In this document: positions 25,783 to 37,057 of the stretch, piece after piece
Layout of the letters: the number at the start of each line of letters is the position of its first letter
Numbering within the stretch: position 1 is the stretch's first letter
NCBI GenBank assembly: GCA_028752905.1
Contig: JAQNBH010000014.1
Location: 31,396,276-31,460,275, forward strand
DNA: 64,000 bases
DNA from: Cladorhizidae sp. MBARI D1340-BT2
Lineage: Eukaryota; Porifera; Demospongiae; Poecilosclerida; Cladorhizidae
Reading direction: 5' to 3'
The notes under the pieces: model-generated
Seen by the model: the letters and a program-made list of their open reading frames with translations, nothing else
What the model was told of the DNA's origin: nothing
Databases searched by the model: none
Position numbers and translations under genes: made by a program

Positions 25783-27473
25783 CTGAAAGGTTGCAACAAC
25801 AGAAGCCACAGAGACGATGAAAGATCGAGGAATAGTTTATTCAGACAGTTCTATCATGACATGCAGATTCTGATTAGGATTAAATTTAACCACCTAGATG
25901 AATGTATATAGTAAAGTTCACCAGTTATATTATTAGTCCTGGCTTTTCTCTGTGCTGAGAAATAGTCAGGTAAAATTCTGAGTCAAATTTGGTTCTTGCA
26001 TTCTCTGCCGTCACGAGCATTGGATGAGTACCAATTTGGCAAAAATAGAAATATCATAAGAGTCAGAAAAACTCTGTAATTAAATTTACAGTGACTTTCA
26101 CAATAATCAACTTGAATTTTTGTTCTTTGACTAGATGCTCTAGCCTTCATCTGGAATAGTGTAATTTCGTTATTCTTCATTGGGAGTCTGTAATTAATTT
26201 TCTTCGTGCACTCTCTGCAATCATGAGGAGATTGGGTCTGCATCATCCACTCAAGCATTCAAGTGGAGATGCCATTTATAACTGCTCTAAAGCCAAGTTT
26301 GTTGCAGGGAATCTTTTTCTGTCAAATATTGACTTGACTCAACATCGAACATAATATATATTTGATGGTCTGTCCTGAACAATTTCAACCTATCGTCAAG
26401 ATGCTTAAAAGATATCGCCAGGACATTCAATGCAGACATAAGAAACCTGTTCAATGCACTTAACAGAATTAAGCATTACCTGTAAAAGAACACCCACCAC
26501 AGACTGGATAGTTAGTATGAAATTTCGAATACTCTCTTCGGAATTTGATATACTCTTCTAAAGCATCTTATTATTTTTCTTCTCTAAACATCCTTCCTAC
26601 CAAAACTAATGATAACTGTCCTGGCCTTAGTCATTTCATATTTATATAGTCCTATCAGTATCTGCATGTATAATTTATAATACATGGCTATAAAAACATT
26701 TGCATAATGTGTACATTCTCAACGAATTTACCTACTAGACCACCACATGCCAAATAACATAATTCCAATTATCGACATTTACACCAGCCCCCTACACTGG
26801 GCCATAACCACCCTACATGAATCCTGCATAAATTAAAGGCACGTTTTTGGTTGTGTGACCTTAGAGTCAGCCAAATATTTTCAAAAAGGTTGAGCACATG
26901 GAACCCCTTTCTGCATCCACTCATGCAGAACTGCTGCAAATACAACCGTAGTAGGATACAGGCCCTACAAACTGATGAACAGTGGCAGCATAGGTAGCTT
27001 TTGGCTAGAATTTGATGGCAATGAATTTGCACTGGACTGGGATGCACTATTTCCACCAGAAATTATGCAACCATACCAATATAGTATACTTGCAGTAGAT
27101 TATGTCTTGAAAAATATGCAGGATATAACTTGATCCTGTTTGGGTGATCACAAATGGGCAAGGCAGAATGGAAGTCTCAATAAAGGCATCTAAAGAAAGA
27201 CTTTTTATAAGTTTCTTGGGAATAAGGTTAAACTTGTGCCTGGTAGTAGCATATCCAGGAAGGTACAGACTTCAATAGTCAAGGCCGAGACTTTCTCTTG
27301 GTGATGGTTCACCACCATCACAAGAAGAGCTAGAGAACTTTCTTCAACACTAGAAGCAAAAGTGAGTGTACACTTTAATTGGAGTGCACCCAATGGTAAC
27401 TAAGGTGGGTGAATTGATAGGGAGCATTGCACTATGAACTTGGATAACCGTTAATGTTTTTGTGTTCAATGAC

Positions 27474-27833
27474 TGTTAGGCCCCAGCCTAACAGCCGTGA
27501 CCACAGCCGGGACCACAACCATGGGACAAGGTGAAAGCCACGATTGAACTTACCAGACACTCGTTTGCACTAAAATAACTATAATTATTATACCACACGC
27601 ACCCATGACTTATACTAATACCTTATACGGAAATGCCCATTGGAGTGTGGCCAGCCTATTTAAAGGCAGCCCGCTCTGGGATCGTCAGTCGAGTTAGCTC
27701 AGTTCTGTAACAGTTGTTTGTGATTCTCTGTACCAGTTCTATAATCATAATTTTAACTTATCTCTGCCAATGTACCTAGGTTTAGGACCAGGAGAAGGGT
27801 AGGATAAGCAAATTAGTAGGACAAGGTCTAACA
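27474..27833 (+). repeat. 5' LTR, Gmr1-like element
   Basis: 360 bp, TGTTAG...CTAACA. Contains CTATTTAAAGG (about 27656) as a TATA-like element and is identical by eye to the 3' LTR. Confidence 0.95.
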
Positions 27834-27835
27834 TA

Positions 27836-27847
27836 TGGTGGCAGCGG
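27836..27847 (+). promoter_or_regulatory. Primer-binding site candidate
   Basis: TGGTGGCAGCGG begins two bases after the 5' LTR, the usual place and TGG start for a tRNA-primed minus-strand origin. I could not identify the tRNA from memory. Confidence 0.55.
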
Positions 27848-27970
27848 AAACCAGCTACTAACTAGACTCAGTTGATAGCTTAGAATAGACGGTCAGCTGA
27901 CGACTCGACTAGCTAAGATTGCTGTTGAAATTGCTTGAATTGTTACAAACTGAAGGTGCATAAGTGACAT

Positions 27971-30900
27971 ATGGAAACCCGTTCGGATAGGACAACCAAG
28001 AAAGGGAGAACCGACCTCGAATCCACTGAACTCTCTAATTGTGCAACATCAACAGAAATAGATGACACAATAATTGAACTACGGCAGACCAGATCTGCTA
28101 CAGAAACCAAGACCACAAATGACATACTGCAACTACTCTTACTGCAGCAACAAAGCGACCGAGAAGCACGCCAGCAAGAACAACAACTCCGCCAACAGCA
28201 AGCAGATAGGGAGCAGAGGAGATGGGAACAGGAGCTGGCCATGAGACAGAGAGAAATTGATGTAGCTAAGCAGGAGCAAGAAGAACAAAGGCGGCTACAG
28301 GAAGAGCGACAGAGAGTAGAATTGAAACGACATGCTAACGAGATGGCAGAGTTACTCGAACGCACTCTTAAAGCAAATAAGCCAAAACCAACCCTTCCCA
28401 AACTAGAAGCCATTAGTGGGGGTGATAGACTCTTGTCTGACTTACTCCGCTTCGAGAAGCATATGACAGCTTTTGAAGTGGACGACCATAAATGGACAGC
28501 ACACCTTCAAGCAACATTAAAAGAGGAGGCACTTGATGCTTATCTTGCAATCCCTACTGAAGATGTCGCAGATTATAGTAGGGTTAAGAAAGCCTTGCTA
28601 GAACGGTTTAACGTGACAAAGGAGACACATATGGCCAACTGGTGGGCCATTATCAGGAAACCCGATGAATCAGCGACACAACTCGCAAACCGACTTGGGG
28701 ATATTACAGCATTATGTATTGAAGATTGCAAGAGCAATAGAGAGGCAACCGAACGATTTGCCAGTGAACACCTGTTACGAAGTATGCCATTGCACATTGC
28801 TTCATGGGTAAGGTCCCAGCGTCCTACCTCCTTAGCAGAGACGGGCAAACTCTGTGATCAGTATATTCGGGATCGCAGCCTGGACTACGGAAGTTTTCGC
28901 AAAGATGGGAAATGGAGAGATAGGCAGCCCTATTTGAGAGATTTTAAGCCAAAAGAACGAAGTCAAACTGCTGATGACAATTTAAAACCATCCCCAAGTG
29001 GTGGACCGAACACTTTCATGAAGCCACCACCCATTCAATCTCAAATCGACCATGGATCAGAGCATAAGAAGGACCTCTCAAAGTACTTTAGCCCAGAAAA
29101 GGGGCCCATGTGCTTCAACTGCAATAGTTGGGGACATGTGGCAGCACAATGCCCCAAGAAAGTTTTCTTAAGCAAGCTACCGGACAAACATTACAGTTTT
29201 ATCACCACAGGCAGAGTGAACGGAAGAGAATGTACCATCAGAATAGATACTGGATGTCAGATCACCATGGTAGCAGAAAAGCTCATCACCGAAGAGAACA
29301 AGAATGGAGATACCATCCCCATCCGTTGCATTCATAACAAAGTCAGTCACTACCCTCTGGCAGAGGCAGGTTTAGAGATCTTCGGACATGACTGTACCCA
29401 CACAGTGGCTGTATCAGCAGACCTTACGGAAGAAGATGTGGTGTTAGGAATAGATACCCCAGATTTTTTGGATATTCTCAAGCTGGCAACTGAAGCCGAA
29501 AAGAAACGACAAGAACCGACAGTCTTGGTGACACGGAAGCAAATCCAAGCTGAGGAACAACAACAGGCAGTAGATGATAGAGCTACAGCAGACTCACCAG
29601 TTACTCCTCTCAACCTCCTAGATTCTGATGATGATGGAGAAGAAGAGAGCAACCTGCTCAATCCAGTCATGGATGACCAATACAAGAAGGATGAACAGTC
29701 CTTAATAGACCCAGATGGTCCAGAAGACACACATGTCGAAACAGAACAGCGAGAACCTGATCAAGACTTAAAAGCAGAGCAGCATGATGACCTTACACTC
29801 CAACCCCTTTGGGAATCAGCTGCCAGCGACCCTGATTCGATTTATTATGTGGAACAAGGACTTCTCTTCAGGAAAGGCGCCTATCACACAGGTGGGACAT
29901 TTAGTCAGCTCGTCCTCCCGAAACAGAGAAGAGCACAAGCCATTCGATTGGCACATACTATCCCTATGGCAGGTCACTTGGGCATCAAGAAAACCAGATA
30001 CAGATTGTTGAGGCGATTTTTTTGGCCGGGTCTACACAGAGACGTCAGGAATGCTTGTGAGTCCTGCCCAACTTGCCAGATACACTCCAGACAGAAAGGG
30101 AATAGAACCCCCCTTATACCGATGCCGATCATTCCGGAGCCATTCCAGCGAATTGCCATAGATATAGTGGGACCCCTCCCAAGAACGAAAAAAGGAAATA
30201 AGTTTATCCTCACAATGATAGACTACGGAAGTCGTTATGCGGAGGCAGTGCCACTCAAAAAGACAGACACAGAGACCATAGCAGAAGCACTTGTTGAGAT
30301 ATTCTCAAGACTGGGCATTCCCCAGCAGATTTTGACTGACCAAGGTTCTAACTTTTGCTCACGACTGATGAAAGAACTACTTGCCCTCCTCAACATTGAA
30401 CACCTTACTACCACACCCTACCACCCGCAGACAAATGGAGCCGTGGAAAGGTTCCATGGCACCCTCAAGTCCATGCTGAAAAAGGTAACGAACGACAAAA
30501 GGGAATGGGACAACCTACTTCCTTATGTGCTTTTTGCATATCGCGAGGTACCCAACGAGAGCACTGGATATTCACCGTTTGAGCTACTATTTGGAAGGTA
30601 TGTGAGAGGACCATTGGATGTTCTTCGAGATGCATGGATGGGAGACAAGGTGAACGATACAACCACATTGCAATGGGTGTTGGACATGAGGGAAAAGTTG
30701 GATGAAATGCAACAGCTCACCCAGGAACAACAAAGAGAGACACAACGTAAGATGAAGGGAAGATATGACAGGAAAACCAAAGACATTCAGTTTGAAATCG
30801 GTGAACAAGTACTGGTCCTCATGCCAGTTCCATCTGGAAAGCTTCAAGCCCAATGGATGGGCCCGTACCTAATAACCGGGAAGACATCGCCAGTCACATA

Positions 30901-32599
30901 CACAGTTGACATGGTAGACAAGACAAAAAGAAAACGGCATGTCCATGGAATGATGCTGAAGAGGTGGAAATCACCTGAAGCGATGGTGCTTGTCGCCTCC
31001 ATCGATGAAATCAATGAAACTACTGAAATCTCAATCTCAACTAACCTCTACCCGAAGCCAGATGAACCAAAGCTACAGCTAACACTTGGTGAAGTTCTTA
31101 CCAAACCTCAAAAAGTTGATATCAACCAATTGGTGGAAAAGTTCCCAACAGTATTTACTGGAGTACCTGGCTGTACAAAGGAAGCAATGCACGTGATCAA
31201 CACAGGTGATGCAACGCCCATAAGAACTGTGCCCAGACGTCTACCCAAGGCTTGGGAACAACAGGTTCTCCAGGAGATAAAGGACATGCTAAAAGCAGGA
31301 GTGATAGAGCCTTGCTCAGGCCCATGGGCCTCTCAAATTGTTCCAGTCAAGAAGCCTGATGGGTCCGTCCGAGTCTGTGTCGACTATAGAGATGTTAACG
31401 CCGTTACAGTTGTCGATCCCTACCCAATGCCTCGCATTGACGAGCTGCTCGAGACACTGGGTGATGCTACATTTATCTCCACTTTTGATCTAGCTAAGGG
31501 GTATTACCAAGTTCCTGTCCTACCACAAGACCGTGATAAAACAGCTTTTATGTCCAAACTGGGCAAATATCGCTTCACCAAAATGCCTTTTGGCCTCAGG
31601 AATGCTCCAGCGACATTTCAGAGGCTTATGGATAAGACGCTAGAAGGAATGCAAGAGTTTGCTGCCGCCTATCTAGATGATATAGTCATCTACAGCTCGT
31701 CATGGACAGACCACCTCGCTCACCTCTCCCTCCTCATGAATAAGTTACAACAACATGGGCTCACTGTGAAACCCAGCAAATGCCAAGTAGGCATGGCTAC
31801 GTGTAAATATCTAGGACATGTTGTTGGCAATGGACAGATTACTCCACAACAGAGCAAAACAGAAGCAGTAAGAACCTTCAAGCAACCCAAAACGAAAAAA
31901 GATGTTCGAGCATTCCTTGGAATTGCAGGCTATTATCGCAGGTTCATACCACAGTTTGGCTCATTATCAGCACCTTTATCTGACCTAACACGCACATTAG
32001 CACCTAATAAAGTGCAATGGACAGGTTATTGTGAAGAAGCATTTACACAGCTAAAGCAGGCACTAGCGAAACAGCCTATCCTAGTCACACCCAACTATAA
32101 TCTTGATTTCTTGCTACAGACAGATGCGTCTGATCGAGGCATTGGAGCAGTGCTCAGCCAACCAGATGGCAAAGATGGTGACCGGCCCATCGCCTATTAT
32201 TCGAAGAAAATGTTGGATCGAGAAACAAGATATTCCACTACGGAAAAAGAATGCCTTGCAATAGTCCTAGCGCTCAAACATTTCGAATCCTACCTCCTCG
32301 GCAGACACTTTTGCATACAAACCGACCATCGAGCACTTAAGTATCTGAATTCTATGAAAGGTACAAATGGGCGACTGACCAGATGGGCCCTAGCGCTCCA
32401 GGATTTTGATTTCACGGTGACATATCGGCCAGGCAAGGACAATGGCAATGCTGATGGTCTCTCCCGACAAGCCTGGGACCAAGACCCACCAGAGGACAGC
32501 TTTCGACCCCACAAGGAGGGGGAGATGTTAGGCCCCAGCCTAACAGCCGTGACCACAGCCGGGACCACAACCATGGGACAAGGTGAAAGCCACGATTGA
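27971..32599 (+). CDS. gag-pol: Fused Gag-Pol polyprotein, integrase before reverse transcriptase
   Basis: A single 1542-residue frame. Order: Q/E/R-rich coiled-coil gag region (about 55-120), CCHC zinc knuckle C-x2-C-x4-H-x4-C at 381-394, aspartic protease with D-T-G at 426-428, integrase zinc finger (H662, H669, C699, C702), integrase catalytic triad D731, D790, E826 with D35E spacing, a GPY/F-like module (M-G-P-Y-L-I), reverse transcriptase with Y-L-D-D at 1234-1237, and RNase H with its first D at 1385. Most gypsy elements have integrase last; this PR-IN-RT-RH order is that of the Gmr1 clade. No frameshift separates gag and pol. All catalytic motifs are intact. The last 24 codons run into the 3' LTR. 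Confidence 0.95.
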   Translation: METRSDRTTKKGRTDLESTELSNCATSTEIDDTIIELRQTRSATETKTTNDILQLLLLQQQSDREARQQEQQLRQQQADREQRRWEQELAMRQREIDVAKQEQEEQRRLQEERQRVELKRHANEMAELLERTLKANKPKPTLPKLEAISGGDRLLSDLLRFEKHMTAFEVDDHKWTAHLQATLKEEALDAYLAIPTEDVADYSRVKKALLERFNVTKETHMANWWAIIRKPDESATQLANRLGDITALCIEDCKSNREATERFASEHLLRSMPLHIASWVRSQRPTSLAETGKLCDQYIRDRSLDYGSFRKDGKWRDRQPYLRDFKPKERSQTADDNLKPSPSGGPNTFMKPPPIQSQIDHGSEHKKDLSKYFSPEKGPMCFNCNSWGHVAAQCPKKVFLSKLPDKHYSFITTGRVNGRECTIRIDTGCQITMVAEKLITEENKNGDTIPIRCIHNKVSHYPLAEAGLEIFGHDCTHTVAVSADLTEEDVVLGIDTPDFLDILKLATEAEKKRQEPTVLVTRKQIQAEEQQQAVDDRATADSPVTPLNLLDSDDDGEEESNLLNPVMDDQYKKDEQSLIDPDGPEDTHVETEQREPDQDLKAEQHDDLTLQPLWESAASDPDSIYYVEQGLLFRKGAYHTGGTFSQLVLPKQRRAQAIRLAHTIPMAGHLGIKKTRYRLLRRFFWPGLHRDVRNACESCPTCQIHSRQKGNRTPLIPMPIIPEPFQRIAIDIVGPLPRTKKGNKFILTMIDYGSRYAEAVPLKKTDTETIAEALVEIFSRLGIPQQILTDQGSNFCSRLMKELLALLNIEHLTTTPYHPQTNGAVERFHGTLKSMLKKVTNDKREWDNLLPYVLFAYREVPNESTGYSPFELLFGRYVRGPLDVLRDAWMGDKVNDTTTLQWVLDMREKLDEMQQLTQEQQRETQRKMKGRYDRKTKDIQFEIGEQVLVLMPVPSGKLQAQWMGPYLITGKTSPVTYTVDMVDKTKRKRHVHGMMLKRWKSPEAMVLVASIDEINETTEISISTNLYPKPDEPKLQLTLGEVLTKPQKVDINQLVEKFPTVFTGVPGCTKEAMHVINTGDATPIRTVPRRLPKAWEQQVLQEIKDMLKAGVIEPCSGPWASQIVPVKKPDGSVRVCVDYRDVNAVTVVDPYPMPRIDELLETLGDATFISTFDLAKGYYQVPVLPQDRDKTAFMSKLGKYRFTKMPFGLRNAPATFQRLMDKTLEGMQEFAAAYLDDIVIYSSSWTDHLAHLSLLMNKLQQHGLTVKPSKCQVGMATCKYLGHVVGNGQITPQQSKTEAVRTFKQPKTKKDVRAFLGIAGYYRRFIPQFGSLSAPLSDLTRTLAPNKVQWTGYCEEAFTQLKQALAKQPILVTPNYNLDFLLQTDASDRGIGAVLSQPDGKDGDRPIAYYSKKMLDRETRYSTTEKECLAIVLALKHFESYLLGRHFCIQTDHRALKYLNSMKGTNGRLTRWALALQDFDFTVTYRPGKDNGNADGLSRQAWDQDPPEDSFRPHKEGEMLGPSLTAVTTAGTTTMGQGESHD
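32513..32525 (+). promoter_or_regulatory. Polypurine tract of the Gmr1-like element
   Basis: AAGGAGGGGGAGA immediately precedes the 3' LTR, the expected plus-strand primer. Confidence 0.8.
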
Positions 32600-32885
32600 A
32601 CTTACCAGACACTCGTTTGCACTAAAATAACTATAATTATTATACCACACGCACCCATGACTTATACTAATACCTTATACGGAAATGCCCATTGGAGTGT
32701 GGCCAGCCTATTTAAAGGCAGCCCGCTCTGGGATCGTCAGTCGAGTTAGCTCAGTTCTGTAACAGTTGTTTGTGATTCTCTGTACCAGTTCTATAATCAT
32801 AATTTTAACTTATCTCTGCCAATGTACCTAGGTTTAGGACCAGGAGAAGGGTAGGATAAGCAAATTAGTAGGACAAGGTCTAACA
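32526..32885 (+). repeat. 3' LTR, Gmr1-like element
   Basis: 360 bp, identical by eye to the 5' LTR; followed by the target duplication ATGAC. Confidence 0.95.
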
Positions 32886-33222
32886 ATGACCAAATTTTGT
32901 CAACAATATCTTGACCAATGCCTGAGTGACATTAAACATGATGCAAGTGGTTTTGAAGCATAGATTCCAGAATAATATTCTGCAGAAGAAACGTCATTGC
33001 AGCTACTAGTGCCCCAAGCAGTAATATCTACTCCACTTCAAGACACCTTACGAGGTCATAACTTCTAATAGACAACACACTAGCTGCTCAGTCCCTCAAT
33101 TAAAAACACAAATAATAATCATCAAGATATTTAGCACAATATTGGTCATCACATCTACTTCCAACATCTGTGCAAATAGTTTGATTTGTCGTATAATATG
33201 TATCATTTCTTTAAGGAATCTT

Positions 33223-33290
33223 TCATGTGTCCACTTGGAGATCAAACTTACTACTGAAAGGACAACCTGCAAAGCCATAATTATGATATA
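33223..33290 (-). pseudogene. Terminal-exon relic, E type, copy 4
   Basis: Counterpart of 9936-10000, just right of the LTR element, ending K-F-D-L-Q-V-D-T-stop on the minus strand. Confidence 0.5.
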
Positions 33291-33964
33291 GTTCTAATTA
33301 TTATAAGGGACTCTTTGCTATCACACGAGTACACTTAATGCAATACCTATATATTATGCAGACATGGCATATGCTGAAAGGTTGAAACAACAGAAGTCAT
33401 TGAGAGACCAGGAAAGATTGAGGAAAAGTTTATTCCATGTCTTCTAGCAATAAAATATGACATGCAGATTCTGAGAGGATTAAACTGGAGCCACCAGAAT
33501 CCTGTATAGTTCAGCAGTGTTATTGTTGGTCCTGGCTGGACTCTTTTCTGGGAAAAATTGTCCAGTCAAATTCTGTAATCAATTTAGTTCATTTTGTTTA
33601 CCTATATATTATGCATTCCTGCACATTGTGGTTAGGGGAAGTTGAACAATGGACCACTGAGACACCAGGAAAACTGTGGAATAGTTTATTCTATCAACAT
33701 GCAAATTCTGACAGCATTAAACTGAAGTGAGGTAGAAGCCAGTGTAGAGGTCTCTTTGCTGAGAAATAGTCACATCAAACTATTTTGTTCTTGCTTAATC
33801 TGCAGTCATGAGGATTGGGTGTGCATGACTGTTCTACTTCCACTTGATCATTAAAAGATGAGGTTACATTTACAACCACTCTAAAGATGACTTTGTTAAA
33901 TTGAATCTCTCTCTGTCAAATGACTTCACCTAACCTACTCAACATCAAACATAAATATCCATAG

Positions 33965-34066
33965 TCCCCATCCTGAAGAAAGCAATTGAACATGCAAGTG
34001 AGCTCTTCATTCCTCTCATCCAGATGCCTCGGAGGTAGCGCCTCACATTCCATGTTCACATCAGAC
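33965..34066 (-). pseudogene. Exon-2 relic, F type, copy 2
   Basis: Near-identical to 10669-10769, with the same upstream TATAAAA (34197-34203 on the minus strand). Confidence 0.5.
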
Positions 34067-34718
34067 ACACATCGAGTAATCTTTACACACTTAAGCAATG
34101 CAAAATCAAAGCAATAACTAGAGAGATAAACAGTCAGACTTAGAATGTTCTCTTCAGAAGTTAGCCTGCTCTTCTAAAGAGACTTACCTCTCTGATTTTT
34201 ATATCAGCTTTTTCTTTTCTAAACCTTCTAATGAGAAATGTTATGAATTATCCTGGCTTAGCTTTTTCACGTTCAACACTTTGGGAAGAAGAAAATGTGA
34301 GCATATCTAGAACACTACAATTAAAATTCTATGATAGCTAAATATGGTCAAGATACAAGTAAATGTTGAAGGCTGGTGAACATCTTTTGTTCTCGTTTGT
34401 TGACCAATCTCTGAGTGACATTGAACATGATGTACACACTGGCCTGTTTTTGAAGCATAGATCCCAGAGTAATATTCTGCAGTAGAAACTACAGCACAGC
34501 TACTAGTGCCCCATGCAGTAATATCTTCTCCTCCATTTCGAGATATCCTATGTGGATATTATTCCTAAGGGACAGCACATACCCATGCTCAGTTCTCCTC
34601 AACTAATGATTATATAAATTTTGATAGCACAATTACTATTACAAATCTACTTACAACATCTATGCATAGTGAGTGATTTATTCAGAAGACCATATATTTT
34701 GAAGATAATCTCAAATTG

Positions 34719-34850
34719 TCATCTGTCCACTTGGAAATCCAGCTCACAGAAAAGACCACCTGCAAAGTCACATGTGGTTTTAAAGTTATTCTAAGGGACT
34801 ATTTGCGGACATACAAAATGTATAATTATATTATGCATACATGGCATACT
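34719..34850 (-). pseudogene. Terminal-exon relic, C' type, copy 2
   Basis: Counterpart of 11441-11568 with the same 3' reading (...L-D-F-Q-V-D-R-stop), but 4 bp longer because TA has become TAATTA at 34823-34828. Confidence 0.6.
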
Positions 34851-35947
34851 CTGAAAGGTTGCAACAACAGAAGCCACAGAAACCATGAGATCGAGGAATA
34901 GTTTATTCAAACAGTTTTTATCATGACATGCAGATTCTGATTAGGATTAAATTTAACCACCTACATGAATGTAAAGTTCACCAGTTATATTATTAGTCCT
35001 GGCTTTTCTCTGTGCTGAGAAATAGTCAGGTCAAATTCTGACTCAATTTTTGTTCTTGCATTCTCTGCCATCACGAGCATTGAGTGAATACTAATTTGGC
35101 AAAAATGGAAATATCATAACAGTCTGAACAAACTATGTAATTAAATTTACAATGACATTCATCACTTTAATTTTTGCTCTCTCGATGTTTAGACTAGATG
35201 CCCAGGCCTTCATTGGCAATGAATTACCACTGGACTGGGAGACACTGTGTTCACCAGAAATTTTGCTACCATACCAATATGGTACTTGCAGTAAATTAGG
35301 TCTTTAAAAATAGACAGGCCTGTTTGGGTGATCACAAGTGGGCAAGGCAGCATTGAAGTCTCATCTAAAGTAAGACATTCTATAAGTTTCTTGGGAACAA
35401 GGTCAAACTTCTGCCTGGTAGTAGCATTTCCAGGAAGATACAGACTGCAATAGCCAATGGCAGAGATTTTTCTTGAGTGATAATTGTCCACCATCACAAG
35501 AAGAGCAAGAAAACTTTGTTCACACTAGGAGAAGCTAAAGTGTGTGTACACATCTAAACTTTAAATTGGAGTGCACCCAATGGTAACTTAGGTGGGTGAA
35601 TTGCATTGCACTATGAACCTGGATAACTGTCATGATGACCAAATTTTGTTAACAATACCTTGACCAATGCCCGAGTGACATTAAACATGATGCAAGTATT
35701 TATTTTAGTTTTCAAGCAAAGATCCCAGAATAATATTCTGCAGTAGGTACATATATAAAGTATTAATTTTAGTTACTTCTTTATTATTATTTAATATACA
35801 GTCATGTATTATTGTTTTGGTGATGCTGTTATCTATTTTCTTGCTGTTACAAATGGTTCGCATAATAGACGTGTGTGCCTGTCGGTATATTTCAAGCTCA
35901 TGCGAGTCATAAAATCTTGTTATTCCTGATGATTCTAGAGCAAAACC

Positions 35948-35977
<30 letters not shown>
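35948..35977. repeat. GA microsatellite, intermediate allele
   Basis: About 14 GA units at the position homologous to 12667-12703. Confidence 0.85.
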
Positions 35978-35980
<3 letters not shown>

Positions 35981-37057
35981 TTTGATTATCGTAATTATGC
36001 TCCTCTTCGGGATATCACAAATGATGGGAAGTTTCACTCAATGTAAAGTTTTTATGGTTCCATGGCAGATTTAGTTGTTTCAACTTCCCCAAACCTATCA
36101 GTCAATGCAGGATCCTCACTTCAGACAAGTTTGATAAGTGGAACTTTACTTGCATCTAAGTGGCTTCAGTTTAATCTGATCAAATTCTGCATGTCATAAT
36201 ACTATAAAAGAGATTATTCCTCTGGGATTCCTTGAAAAGTTTTTCCTGGTCAATGATTTTATGCTGGACTCAGAGATAGTGTTCACTCAAAAAAAATGAG
36301 TCACTCTGATCGTATACTATGGCACTTGACTTTTAAAAATTATATGCAAAGAATTGTTTCTGTTTGAGTTATCAACAGTGGCAAAGAGAGACGTGCAATT
36401 CACAATTAAGGACTAATGTATAAGGCCATAGTTCTTGAGAAGAAGGATTGGCTTGTGCTTAGTACCAGCATATCTAGCAAAAGACACACTGCTATAGATT
36501 GTCAATGCCATCCTGGCTCATTCACTGACAGTTCTGTACAAACATAAGGAAAGATAGAAAGCATTGTCTACCTCTGGAAGATGCAAATGTGAGTGTAGAA
36601 CTTCATTTGCAGGGGAATAAATGTAGAATATTGGACTACATATATATAGGCAGCACTGCACCATGCATCAGCATGTCCATGTTTTAGTCTGATTGACAGT
36701 CAAATTCTGTTTTGAGTGTCTGACCAAACTGGATAAAATGTAAATATTATTAGTTTCAATTTTGTTTTGGAACATCAGATCTAAAATTAGTGTATTGTAT
36801 TGTAGAGTAAACTTCAGTCCAGCTAACAGTGCAATCACGCAATCATATCTTCTAGTCTTCAATACACTTTATAAGGGCATCAGATCGACAACACATGCCT
36901 GCTGTGCCCCTCAATATAATATTGGTCAACAAATCTCATTTTAATATTAGTACACTACAATTATATTCATCAATAAATAACAAATCAAATTATAACATTA
37001 ACACATATTATTCATATGTTATGAAGATCATGTATTTCTGTTATAAATCTTGATCTT

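Larger units (their letters stand above)
27474..32885 (+). mobile_element. Young Gmr1-like Ty3/gypsy LTR retrotransposon
   Basis: A complete element of 5412 bp: two 360-bp LTRs starting TGTTAG and ending CTAACA, flanked by the 5-bp target duplication ATGAC (27469-27473 and 32886-32890). Reading the LTRs side by side I found no difference, so insertion is very recent. The empty site (TTCAATGACCAAATTTTG) is present at the homologous positions near 9595 and 40870. The internal region has a primer-binding candidate, one gag-pol ORF and a polypurine tract. Integrase lies upstream of reverse transcriptase, the order known for the Gmr1 clade. Confidence 0.95.

Noticed and set aside
27943..28413. Serine/cysteine-rich 156-codon frame on the minus strand
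   Set aside because: A shadow of the Q/E/R-rich gag region of the Gmr1-like element on the opposite strand.
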